DNA from: DAOVRL01 sp964459805
Lineage (GTDB): Bacteria; Planctomycetota; Phycisphaerae; Sedimentisphaerales; Anaerobacaceae
Assembly: GCA_964459805.1 (NCBI GenBank)
Contig: CAYWOD010000008.1
Span: 1-35,946, forward strand
Direction: 5' to 3'
Length of the DNA stretch: 35,946 bases
Position 1 is the stretch's first letter. Every line of letters begins with the position of its first letter. Positions 8,711 through 16,975 of the stretch are shown piece by piece. The notes beneath the pieces were generated by a model. That model was not told the origin of the DNA, searched no databases, and worked only from the letters and a program-made list of their open reading frames with translations. The translations under genes were made by a program, and so were the position numbers.

Positions 8711-9643
8711 CTAATTGGCTTTGAAGAAGAGCGTTTGGTTCTTTTCATCCGAATCGATGAGTCCCCGGCGCTGAAGGTAAGTGATATACTTGATTGCTTC
8801 GTTGCGACCAATCCCCAGAGCTGCGCATACGTCTTTCAGCGAGCAGGGCCTGCGTTTCAGCATTGATAAGAGGTCTTCGGCCGTGGCTTTGAAGTGCCTG
8901 GTCTGGCGACGCACGGGGAAATCAGCCACAACCTCACACAACGTGCCGAGGTGGCCGGCGATTACCTGGAGCTTTTCGGCTTTGACTTTGCTGACCCGGG
9001 CATCGGCGGTCGGGCGAACGGCGGTGTTGAGGTGGATTTTATCCGGACGGATGCGTTCGATCAGGCCCTTGATCTTGGTAATCTGGTCGATATCAGTGTT
9101 CAAGCCTTCTACAACGAAAACCTCGAGCCATACTTGCCCGGTGAATTCTTCCCTGAACGCACACAGCCCGGATACGAGCTTTTCAATGCTAATATCCCGG
9201 TGTGGGCGATTTATTTTCTCGAATATCTGTGCGTCGCCGGCATCGAGCGAGGGCAGCACGACGTCTGCCTTTGCACAATCGGCCCGGACGTCCTCTCTGT
9301 AGAGCAGGGTGCCGTTGGTTAGAATGGCCACAGGAATATTAGTAATTTCCTTGATGCCTTTCACAAGTTTTCCCAGGTGGGAATTCAGGGTCGGCTCACC
9401 GGAACCTCCGATAGTTATGAAGTCCGCATCCACGCCATCGGCTAATCTTTGGGCCAGCTCGGCCAGGACCGGTTCGATAGGGACATAGTCGCTGCGCTCG
9501 ATAGTCTTCCTGGTGGTTCTGCCGAGCTGGCAATAGACACAATCCAGCGTACAAACCTTGAAGGGTATGATATCAATGCCCAGGCTGCGACCCAGCCTTC
9601 GGGACGGCACCGGTCCATACAAATATTTTTGCTCTTCGGGCAT
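8711..9643 (-). CDS. Radical SAM protein (COG0731-like) with C-terminal helix-turn-helix
   Basis: 310 residues. The family signature GPVPSRRLGRSLGID is at 10-24 and the 4Fe-4S cluster motif C31xxxC35xxC38 (CTLDCVYC) follows. An SAM-binding GSGEPTLN is present, and later 'LTNGTL' and 'VxPSLDAG' strands complete the partial TIM barrel. Residues about 245-310 look like a winged helix, ending in a YLQRRGLI segment. Relatives include the TYW1-like wyosine enzymes, but this bacterial branch has no agreed reaction. The gene begins 6 bp after kdsA stops, so it is the last gene of the leuS-CYTH-dagK-kdsA row. The family call is firm and the substrate unknown. Confidence 0.85.
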   Translation of the reverse strand: MPEEQKYLYGPVPSRRLGRSLGIDIIPFKVCTLDCVYCQLGRTTRKTIERSDYVPIEPVLAELAQRLADGVDADFITIGGSGEPTLNSHLGKLVKGIKEITNIPVAILTNGTLLYREDVRADCAKADVVLPSLDAGDAQIFEKINRPHRDISIEKLVSGLCAFREEFTGQVWLEVFVVEGLNTDIDQITKIKGLIERIRPDKIHLNTAVRPTADARVSKVKAEKLQVIAGHLGTLCEVVADFPVRRQTRHFKATAEDLLSMLKRRPCSLKDVCAALGIGRNEAIKYITYLQRRGLIDSDEKNQTLFFKAN

Positions 9644-9649
9644 GTTTGT

Positions 9650-10477
9650 TTACTTGCGTATGAGCTGGAATATTTCTTTGCAGATTTTGAGCAGATCTTC
9701 GAGCCAGTCTATGGGCATTATGCAGGCGGCATCGGACTTTGCCTTTTGGGGGTTGGTGTGGACTTCAAGGAAAAGGCCGTTGGCGCCGGCGGCTGTTGCA
9801 GCTTTGGCGAGGATCGGAGCCATCTCGCGCCGGCCGGCGCTTGCGTTGCCGAGGCCGCCGGGCTGCTGGGTGCTGTGAGTTGCGTCGAAGACGACCGGTA
9901 CGTGCAGTTTGTTCTTCATAATCTCAATGGCTGTCATGTCGTTGACGAGGCGATTGTAGCCGAAAAATGTGCCGCGTTCGGTAAGCAGGATTTTTTCGTT
10001 GTTACAGGCGCGGAGCTTGTCAACTACGTTCTTCATTTCGGCCGGTGAGATGAACTGCCCCTTCTTTACGTTTACCGGCCTGCCTGTTCGGGCGCAGGCA
10101 CAGAGCAAATCGGTCTGTCTGCACAGAAAGGCGGGCACCTGGAGACAATCGACGACCTCGGCGGCCGCAGCGGCCTGGGCCGGCTCATGTACATCGGTCA
10201 TTACAGGCAGATTGGTCTGTTGGCGCACCGCCGCGAGGATATCGAGGCCTTTCTCAAGGCCCGGCCCCCGATAGCTTGAGATACTGCTGCGATTGGCCTT
10301 GTCGAAACTGGCCTTGAAGATGATTGGCACGCCGGTCGCGCCGGCGATTTCAACGAGTCTCTCGGCAATCTCCAGGCAGGAAGCTTTGCTCTCAATAACA
10401 CACGGCCCTGCGATTGCAAACAGGGGCGCATCCAGACCGACTTCGACGTTATCAATTGTGAAAGTTCCTTTTCTCAT
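9650..10477 (-). CDS. kdsA: 3-deoxy-8-phosphooctulonate synthase (KDO-8-P synthase)
   Basis: 275 residues, the normal length. It condenses phosphoenolpyruvate with arabinose 5-phosphate to form KDO-8-phosphate, the first committed step toward the KDO sugar of lipopolysaccharide. Substrate-binding motifs IFKASFDKANRSS and YRGPGLEKG are intact. The four metal ligands of the metal-dependent class are all present: C26 (AGPCVIES), the His of FDATHS, the Glu of LEVHTNP and the Asp of KAKSDA. E. coli KdsA has Asn at the Cys position, so this enzyme should be of the Aquifex metal-dependent type. Its presence argues for a KDO-containing outer membrane. It sits between the diacylglycerol kinase-like gene (47 bp) and the radical SAM gene (6 bp). 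Confidence 0.95.
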   Translation of the reverse strand: MRKGTFTIDNVEVGLDAPLFAIAGPCVIESKASCLEIAERLVEIAGATGVPIIFKASFDKANRSSISSYRGPGLEKGLDILAAVRQQTNLPVMTDVHEPAQAAAAAEVVDCLQVPAFLCRQTDLLCACARTGRPVNVKKGQFISPAEMKNVVDKLRACNNEKILLTERGTFFGYNRLVNDMTAIEIMKNKLHVPVVFDATHSTQQPGGLGNASAGRREMAPILAKAATAAGANGLFLEVHTNPQKAKSDAACIMPIDWLEDLLKICKEIFQLIRK

Positions 10478-10524
10478 ATATCTACTGCCAATCCTCGTTC
10501 ATATCAATAATCAGTAATGAATCC

Positions 10525-11469
10525 CTATCCCAGCGCTCTGATAATTCGCGTTCTTATCCCGGCTGGCTTGGCGCCTTCGGGCACCATTACGTTTACCGCG
10601 TGAGGTATCACCTTGATTTGTGCCGGCAGAGGCGGGCCGGGGTCGCCATCTATTTCAGTCGCAATGCCGGGGGTCCGGGAGCTAATGTTGATGTTCTTGC
10701 CCTGGCGGTAAATGACATCGCGGCTCCTCGCGTGCATCTTGAGAGCGGTCATAGCCGAGTGCTTTGCCAGGTGAAGCTGTGAGGCACATTTATAAATGCA
10801 CACATCCAGCAGGCCGTCGCCGTAATCGGCGTCGTGCAATATCTTGAGACCCACAGCATATCTTGAGATGTTTCCGACAAACACAAGGCCGCGGCCATTG
10901 AAGATTTCTTCTCCATCAACTTCGACCCTCATTGGGCTGAATTTATATTCCCAGAAGGTTCGCCATATCGGCCAGAAGTAATCAAAGTAATTTATGTTTC
11001 CGACTCGCTGCTCGTGAACGCGCTTGACGACCTGGCCGTCGAACCCGAAACCGGCTATTGAAGTAAAGCACCTTCCGTTTGCATTGCCCAGGTCCAGGGG
11101 CCGCATGTATTCGGCCTCGAATGTTCTAATTAGTGTTTTTAGTCTTTCATCGAAACCGAGCTCGCTTGCGAGCAGGTTCTCCGTTCCGTACGGGACGATG
11201 AGCAGAGGCTTGTCACTGCCTTCCAGGCCGTGCGCGACTTCTCTGACCGTACCGTCACCGCCGACAACGACAAGCAGTGCGCAGTCGCAAGCAATCGACG
11301 CATTGGTTGCCAGTTCACGGGCGTGTTCCAAAGACGCTGTCCGGCTGACCCTGACGTCGAAATCCTGCGCGGTAAGGTACTGCAGGAACCGGCGCCCGAT
11401 CGGCTTGCTGCTTGTGGCGCCGGCCTTGGGGTTCACTATGTAGGCGATGTATCCGTCTTCAGGTCTCAT
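10525..11469 (-). CDS. Diacylglycerol kinase-like lipid kinase (DagK/YegS family)
   Basis: 314 residues. The N-terminal catalytic domain starts with YIVNPKAGA, the nucleotide-binding opening of the family, and contains the hallmark VVVGGDGTVREVAHGL. PYGTENLLA follows in place of the commoner PxGTxNdfA. The C-terminal beta-sandwich has AGFGFDG and GLLDVCIY. Such enzymes phosphorylate diacylglycerol or related lipids at the inner face of the membrane, and some act on sphingoid bases. The exact lipid cannot be read from the sequence. It lies in a same-strand row with kdsA and a CYTH protein. Confidence 0.85.
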   Translation of the reverse strand: MRPEDGYIAYIVNPKAGATSSKPIGRRFLQYLTAQDFDVRVSRTASLEHARELATNASIACDCALLVVVGGDGTVREVAHGLEGSDKPLLIVPYGTENLLASELGFDERLKTLIRTFEAEYMRPLDLGNANGRCFTSIAGFGFDGQVVKRVHEQRVGNINYFDYFWPIWRTFWEYKFSPMRVEVDGEEIFNGRGLVFVGNISRYAVGLKILHDADYGDGLLDVCIYKCASQLHLAKHSAMTALKMHARSRDVIYRQGKNINISSRTPGIATEIDGDPGPPLPAQIKVIPHAVNVMVPEGAKPAGIRTRIIRALG

Positions 11470-11505
11470 AGCGGTGGCGCAAAACTCTTGCTAAACAACA
11501 TTCTG

Positions 11506-12045
11506 CTACTGTTTGCCGAGCCGGCGCAGCTTTGCCTCTGTTAAAGCTGCGTAGCTTTTTGCTATGTGCGGCGTCTCGGCCAATCCCAGGCTCTCCTGGG
11601 CACTGTTGATTTTCTCATCATCCGGCCCTTCTATTTCCACGAAGGCGCCCAACAGCGGCAATTGGTCCAGGGCAATTTCGCATTCGCCCAGCCGCCAGAG
11701 TCGCCGCGTCTTCTCAACTGTGAGCGTTTTTTCATAGCCCAGGGCCGAAAGCAGCTTCTCGGTGCCGGCTGCATCCTTGATTTCGATTTCTATTTCCTGT
11801 CTTTTCTTGAAATTACTTTCTTCTTTCGGGCCTTTGTAAGTCAGAAAGAAGCTGGTGCTGCCGGTGACAAGCTGCCGCCTCAATCGAAGGCATCGATCGC
11901 TTTTGCTCAATGTGGCATTTGCATCATCAAAATGGTAGTCCGTCTGCACCTGCTCGGCGAGGAATTCGGCGTCGAGTTCGCTGAGCCTGCGTTCTACTTC
12001 CCCCAGTGAATCAACCTTCAGCTTTGCTTCAATTTCGGTAGACAT
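11506..12045 (-). CDS. CYTH-domain protein (class IV adenylate cyclase / triphosphatase-like)
   Basis: 179 residues. The N-terminal ExExK signature is EIEAK (residues 4-8), and the alternating charged strands of the triphosphate tunnel follow (RCLRLRRQ, FLTYKGPKEE, KRQEIEIEI, then WRLGECEIALDQLPLLGAFVEIEG). Length and motif order match the CyaB/ThiTPase-like group. Members either cyclise ATP to cAMP or hydrolyse tripolyphosphate or thiamine triphosphate, and sequence alone does not separate these. It starts 20 bp after leuS ends and precedes the lipid kinase by 36 bp. No cAMP-binding regulator gene is in the window, so a triphosphatase role is at least as likely as a cyclase. Confidence 0.85.
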   Translation of the reverse strand: MSTEIEAKLKVDSLGEVERRLSELDAEFLAEQVQTDYHFDDANATLSKSDRCLRLRRQLVTGSTSFFLTYKGPKEESNFKKRQEIEIEIKDAAGTEKLLSALGYEKTLTVEKTRRLWRLGECEIALDQLPLLGAFVEIEGPDDEKINSAQESLGLAETPHIAKSYAALTEAKLRRLGKQ

Positions 12046-12065
12046 TATTATAGGGGCCCAAGCAA

Positions 12066-14621
12066 TCAGACGACTATATTCACCAGTCGCGATTTGACGA
12101 CGATAACCTTCCTCGGCTCTTTACCGGCCATAGCAGCAATTACCTTGTTGCTGCTCAAGGCCTTTTGCTTTATCTGCTCTTCGTCCGCATCAGCAGTAAC
12201 AACAATTCTATCTTTTATTTTGCCGTTGATCTGGACGGCCAGTTCGATTTCTTTTTCTTTGATAAGCTCCTTGTCGTACTGCGGCCAGGGCTCGTATGCC
12301 AGGCTGTCGGCATGGCCCAATCTCTGCCAGAGTTCTTCAGCAAAATGAGGTGCGAACGGAGCAAGGATCAGGACGAGCTGCTCGATAGCCGATCTGGGCC
12401 TGATGGTTTGCTTGCCGAGGTGGTTTATGAAGATCATCATCGCGCTTATGGCGGTATTGAAGCCAAAAGTCTCGATGTCGTCGCCGACCTTCTTTATCGT
12501 CTGATTCAGTAGTCTAAGCGTTGCCTCATCCGCCCGCGCATCCTGCAGGGCTTCGTCAAGCTCCCCCGTAGTTTCGTCAACGACGGCTCGCCAGACCTTC
12601 ATAAGGAACCGGTACACCCCTTCGACGCCCTGCATGCTCCAGGGCTTGATTGCCTCTAAGGGGCCCATAAACATCTCGTACAGCCTCATCGAGTCGGCGC
12701 CATAATCAGCTATGACCTTGTCGGGATTGACAACGTTGCCGCGCGACTTGCTCATCTTCTGCCCGTCCTCGCCGAGAATCATTCCCTGATTGACGAGCTT
12801 CGCAAACGGCTCTTTGGTGCTGACATAGCCGAGGTCATAGAGAAGCTTGTGCCAAAATCGCGAATATAAGAGATGCAGCACCGCGTGCTCGGCGCCGCCG
12901 ATGTACAAATCAACGGGCATCCAGTACTTTTCCTTTTCCGGGTCCCAGCTTTTGTCGGTATTTTGCGGGTCGAGGTATCGCAGATAATACCAGCAGCTTC
13001 CCGCCCACTGGGGCATTGTGTTTGTCTCGCGTTTTGCCTTTGAGCCGTCGGCAGAAGTTACGTTCACCCAGTCAGCGGCATTGGCCAGCGGCGGCTGGCC
13101 CGTGCCCAGAGGCTTATAGTCTTCGATCTCCGGCAGCCTCAGCGGCAGGTCATCTTCCGAAAGCCCGATGACCCGGCCGTCTTCGGTGTGCAGAATCGGG
13201 AACGGCTCGCCCCAGTATCGCTGCCTGCTGAACAGCCAGTCGCGGAGCTTGTAGTTTACGGACTTCTGACCCTGCTGTCTTTGGGTAAGCCGGTTCGTTA
13301 TGTTCTCCTTGAATTCGGCCGTTGACTGGCCGTCGAATTGGCCGCTGTTGATTGCGGTGCCGTCTCCCACGAAGCATATTTTGACCTGCCTGACCAGCTC
13401 GCCCTGCTCGGGATCAGGCGGCTCGACGACCGGGACAATCGGCAAGCCGAATTTCGTGGCGAATTCGAAGTCTCGCTCATCGTGTGCGGGCACGGCCATA
13501 ATCGCGCCCGTCCCATAGCTAATCAGAACATAATCGCTTATCCAGATAGGAATCTTTTCCTCGTTGACCGGGTTGATAGCGTACGCACCCAAAGGTTCGC
13601 CGGTCTTTTCCTTGGCCAGATCGGTCCGGTCAAGGTCGCTTTTGCGAGCGGCTTCGGCGCGGTATCTCTGAACAGCCTCCTTCTGCTCGGCAGCAGTGAT
13701 CTTCTCCACCAGCGGATGCTCGGGCGCCAAAACCATATACGTCGCGCCGAACAGCGTATCCGGGCGGGTGGTAAAGACGCGAATGCTTTCGTCGAAGCCG
13801 GCGACCTTGAAATCGGCATCGGCGCCGATGCTCTTGCCGATCCAGTCGGTCTGCAATTTCTTTATTGAGTCGGGCCAATCCACTTCTGCGAGGTCGCCGA
13901 GCAGTCTCTCGGCGTATTTTGTTATTCGCAGCATCCACTGGCGCATCGGCTTTCTGATTACCGGATGGCCCCCGCGCTCGCTGACCCCGCCGACTACTTC
14001 CTCATTTGCCAGGACCGTCCCGAGCGCAGGGCACCAATTGACCGGGACCTCGGCCTCGTAGGCCAGGCGGTGGCCGTCGATGTATTCCTGCTTTTCGGGT
14101 TCGCTTAGCCCATCAGGAATCGGCAGTTGTTCGATTGGCTTTGCCTTTTGCTCGGCTTCGTCAAAGTAGGAATTGAAGAATTTCAGGAAAATCCACTGCG
14201 TCCACCTGTAGTAGTCCGGGTCGGTGGTGTTGACCTCCCTATCCCAGTCATAGCTAAAACCGAGAGATTTGATTTGCTTTCGTATATTGTCAACGTTCTT
14301 TTGCGTTGTCTCTTTGGGAGCGGTGCCCGTCTTGACGGCATATTGCTCGGCGGGCAAGCCAAACGCATCCCAGCCCATCGGGTGCAGGACGTTGAAGCCT
14401 TTCATACGCTTGTAGCGTGCCACGATATCACTGGCTGTGTAGCCTTCGGGATGGCCGACGTGCAGGCCCTGGCCGCTCGGATAGGGGAACATATCCAGGA
14501 CGTAGTACTTGGGCCTGGAGCCGTCGCAGTCTTTTGCAGCGAAAGTTTTGCGCTCCTGCCAGAACTGTTGCCATTTGGCCTCAATTTGGTTGAATCTGTA
14601 TAGACCTTTTTTCGAGCACAT
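12066..14621 (-). CDS. leuS: Leucyl-tRNA synthetase
   Basis: 851 residues, full length. Class I signatures are HVGH (54-57, inside FPYPSGQGLHVGHPEGY) and KMSKS (622-626). The CP1 editing domain has TTRPDTLFGATYMVLAPEHP and YGTGAIMAVPAHDERD, which includes the conserved Asp needed to clear mischarged tRNA. The anticodon-binding helical domain and the small C-terminal domain are complete. It charges tRNA-Leu. It is the first gene of the minus-strand row and is divergent from the secretin genes. The leader has no T-box or other recognisable attenuator, and no convincing Shine-Dalgarno precedes the ATG. Confidence 0.97.
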   Translation of the reverse strand: MCSKKGLYRFNQIEAKWQQFWQERKTFAAKDCDGSRPKYYVLDMFPYPSGQGLHVGHPEGYTASDIVARYKRMKGFNVLHPMGWDAFGLPAEQYAVKTGTAPKETTQKNVDNIRKQIKSLGFSYDWDREVNTTDPDYYRWTQWIFLKFFNSYFDEAEQKAKPIEQLPIPDGLSEPEKQEYIDGHRLAYEAEVPVNWCPALGTVLANEEVVGGVSERGGHPVIRKPMRQWMLRITKYAERLLGDLAEVDWPDSIKKLQTDWIGKSIGADADFKVAGFDESIRVFTTRPDTLFGATYMVLAPEHPLVEKITAAEQKEAVQRYRAEAARKSDLDRTDLAKEKTGEPLGAYAINPVNEEKIPIWISDYVLISYGTGAIMAVPAHDERDFEFATKFGLPIVPVVEPPDPEQGELVRQVKICFVGDGTAINSGQFDGQSTAEFKENITNRLTQRQQGQKSVNYKLRDWLFSRQRYWGEPFPILHTEDGRVIGLSEDDLPLRLPEIEDYKPLGTGQPPLANAADWVNVTSADGSKAKRETNTMPQWAGSCWYYLRYLDPQNTDKSWDPEKEKYWMPVDLYIGGAEHAVLHLLYSRFWHKLLYDLGYVSTKEPFAKLVNQGMILGEDGQKMSKSRGNVVNPDKVIADYGADSMRLYEMFMGPLEAIKPWSMQGVEGVYRFLMKVWRAVVDETTGELDEALQDARADEATLRLLNQTIKKVGDDIETFGFNTAISAMMIFINHLGKQTIRPRSAIEQLVLILAPFAPHFAEELWQRLGHADSLAYEPWPQYDKELIKEKEIELAVQINGKIKDRIVVTADADEEQIKQKALSSNKVIAAMAGKEPRKVIVVKSRLVNIVV

Positions 14622-14850
14622 TTATTAGTACCAGTTTGCCGACAAGTAGGTTTTCGTAACACGATAAATCAAACATTGAGGAAAATCCACTAAAATTCGT
14701 TGTCTGCGGGCGGTACGAGGCTTTTAGCCCGTGACGTATATGGCAAAACAGGACTGTATGCCCTATAATATCGAACGCAGGTATGCAACAGCCCAGTGGG
14801 CGCAGTGCGTAGTATGGCGGTAAGCGGCAGTGGGATCGAGGCGATTTTCC

Positions 14851-14879
14851 TTGAAATGCGATATTGGGAATGGTATAAT
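14851..14879 (+). promoter_or_regulatory. Strong extended -10 promoter for the secretin pair
   Basis: TTGAAA (14851-14856), a 17-bp spacer and a perfect TATAAT (14874-14879), preceded by TGG, which makes an extended -10 element. Transcription should begin near 14886, leaving a ~275-nt untranslated leader before the first secretin gene. No second promoter is seen between the two secretin copies (27 bp), so they should be cotranscribed. Confidence 0.7.
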
Positions 14880-15143
14880 AGGTTAAGATGAATTGAGGGG
14901 TAACTTGTATGGGTTGTGAAGTGGTGATGAGACCTGCAGTTTTGGGCTGTTAGTTGTATAGCCTTCACTCAGTTCTCCTCTTTAGATGCAAAGAGTCTTG
15001 GTGGAAGAAATAGATTTGGCATACTCTGAAAAATGGAGAATCCGCCATGTGATTTATGTGCGCCATCTCCATCGGACGGTACTGATCGGGGCATAGAAGC
15101 CGGTGGGGTATTGACGGGAAATAACTGACAAGTCCTGAGTTAT

Positions 15144-15150
15144 GGAGGAA
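15144..15150 (+). promoter_or_regulatory. Ribosome binding site of secretin copy 1
   Basis: GGAGGAA lies 9 bases before ATG 15160. It shows that ATG 15142, which is in frame but upstream of this site, is not the start. Confidence 0.8.
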
Positions 15151-15159
15151 GTCATTATT

Positions 15160-16948
15160 ATGAACAAAGTAAGCAAGAAATTCGGCCGAGTTACAGCTCT
15201 TGTGTTTCTGGTAGTCTCATTGTCTATCCCGCCTGTAGCCGTGGGCGCCGGCGAAGGTCCCATCTCTGTTTTGACAAAGGCCCAGGCAGCGCTGCGGACA
15301 AAGATTACGCGCGTTTGGGTGGACGAGCCGATTGATAAGGTGCTGATGGACTTGGCTGAGCAGGCGGATATTGATATTGTCAGGAGCCCGGTGGTTACGG
15401 GCAATGTTACAGCCAAAGTAACCGGCGTGCCTTTGGCACAGGTTCTGACCAATATTCTCGCGGCACATGATTATACGTACGTGGCTACGGACAATATGAT
15501 CAGAGTAGTGCCGGTTTCGGAATTCACGCTCGCCAAAGATGCGCTTGTCTCGAAGGTCTATCGAATCACCTATGCGGACGTTAGCGAGGTTGCCAAATCT
15601 TTGGAGAAGTTCGTGGACAAGGGCGGAGTGGCCTTCAACAAAGGAACCAGCCATATTGTTGTTACGGACACACAGAGGCAGATCAAGGCCGTAGATAGGT
15701 TTATCGCCGAGCTGGATCGCCAGACGCAGCAGGTCCTGGTCGAGGTGAGAATCTACGATATAACCACAACGGAAGGCTTCGAGTTAGGGGCCGACTGGCA
15801 TGCCGGGCGAAATGCCCCCTACACTGCGGACGTGACGACCTTGCCCACCCAAGTAACCAAAACTGAGTATGACCGGATTGACGAGTATCAGGAGAGAACC
15901 GATGACAGGACTATGGGCGGAAGTTTTCTTTTTCCGACGGACTACAGGGATTGGTATATGGAGGACAGGGACGAACATACTTGGACCGAACCGACCACAA
16001 GGACCGAGACCACCTATCTGAATCCTCCTCCAATAGTGACTAACCGTCGCAGAAAGCCCTTTGTGGGCGGGTCATTCGACCGCGTTCGGGGCGGCACTTT
16101 GAGCTTCAGCCTTCTCAACGAAGCAGTCGATATAGATCTGGTTTTGAATATGTTAAAGAGCCAGGTAGAGTCCAAGCTTCTGGCCAACCCTCGGGTTCTG
16201 GTTCTCGATAACGAGACGGCCAATTTTGAGATAATCCGCGAGATTCCCTACAAGGAGCTGGTGCAAGCGGGCAGGGAAGATCCCTTAACCTACACGGCCT
16301 TCAAGAACGTCGGCGTTCAGCTTAAGGTTACGCCGCATATTGCAAGGGATGGGCTGATAAAGCTGCGCATCATGCCCGAATTCGGGGTCGTGGTTAGCCG
16401 GGACATAAGCGGCGTGCCGATCGTTGACACCCGCCGGGCTGATACGATAGCCCTTGTAAGGGACGGCCAGACAATTGCGATAGGCGGGCTGCGTAAAACA
16501 CAGACCTCGAAAGACATCTCCAAGGTGCCGGTGCTCGGTGATATTCCGCTTATTAAGGGGCTATTCAGGTCCGTAACCGAGACCGAGCAGGTCAACGAGA
16601 TGGTTGTCTTTATAACTCCCAGGATTATCGCGGACCCCGATCTCCTGGCGGCGGACTTGAATGAGGGCGGTCAAAATGGAACTCGAGAGAGATTTGGCGG
16701 CGCCGGCAGCGGGCCCGAAGACCCCGGCCGGGTGATTCAATCTTCGCAGCGCCGGCCGGAGGCAATTGGAACAAGCCCGGAGCTTACGNNNNNNNNNNNN
16801 NNNNNNNNNNNNNNNNNNNNNNNNNNNNNNNNNNNNNNNNNNNNNNNNNNNNNNNNNNNNNNNNNNNNNNNNNNNNNNNNNNNNNNNNAAGCCCGATCAG
16901 CTCAACCGGGACGCACTGGTCAAAATGATAGATGCTTATTCGAACTGA
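15160..16948 (+). CDS. Secretin with C-terminal TPR domain, copy 1 (interrupted by assembly gap)
   Basis: First of two tandem paralogues. The layout follows the second copy: signal peptide (cleavage near AVGA), N0/STN-like domain (about 50-118), N1 domain (about 131-185), secretin barrel with the VPVLGDIPLIKGLFR signature, then a proline/glycine-rich linker entering a TPR tail. 100 N at 16789-16888 replace most of the TPR tail. The reading frame after the N run (KPDQLNRDALVKMIDAYSN, stop at 16948) is shifted relative to the frame before it. Filling the gap with the 303 bp present at the same place in copy 2 restores one frame of 663 residues, against 664 in copy 2. The apparent continuation of the upstream frame to 17070 is therefore an artefact. 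Outer-membrane channel; partner system unknown. Confidence 0.85.
16789..16888. other. Assembly gap (100 N) inside secretin copy 1
   Basis: A run of exactly 100 N, the conventional placeholder for unknown length. By comparison with copy 2 (18608-18910) the missing sequence should be 303 bp. The gap probably arose because this part is identical, or nearly so, in both copies. Confidence 0.95.
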
Positions 16949-16959
16949 TGCTCTATTAC

Positions 16960-16966
16960 GGAGGAA
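16960..16966 (+). promoter_or_regulatory. Ribosome binding site of secretin copy 2
   Basis: GGAGGAA lies 9 bases before ATG 16976. The site and the next 15 bases match those of copy 1, showing that the duplicated unit includes the translation signal. Confidence 0.8.
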
Positions 16967-16975
16967 GTCATTATT

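Larger units (their letters stand above)
14622..15159. other. Divergent intergenic region with long secretin leader
   Basis: 538 bp between leuS (minus) and the first secretin gene (plus). It contains the secretin promoter at 14851-14879 and a leader of about 275 nt. In the leader, GTGAAG (14916-14921) can pair with CTTCAC (14963-14968), but I recognise no riboswitch, T-box, tRNA or small gene. The leuS promoter is not obvious by eye. Confidence 0.5.

Noticed and set aside
14886..15159. Possible cyclic-di-GMP or other riboswitch in the secretin leader
   Set aside because: The conserved bases of known classes are not present; only short local pairings were found.
15142..15159. ATG 15142 as the start of secretin copy 1
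   Set aside because: It lies before the GGAGGAA site at 15144-15150; copy 2 has the same site but no equivalent ATG.
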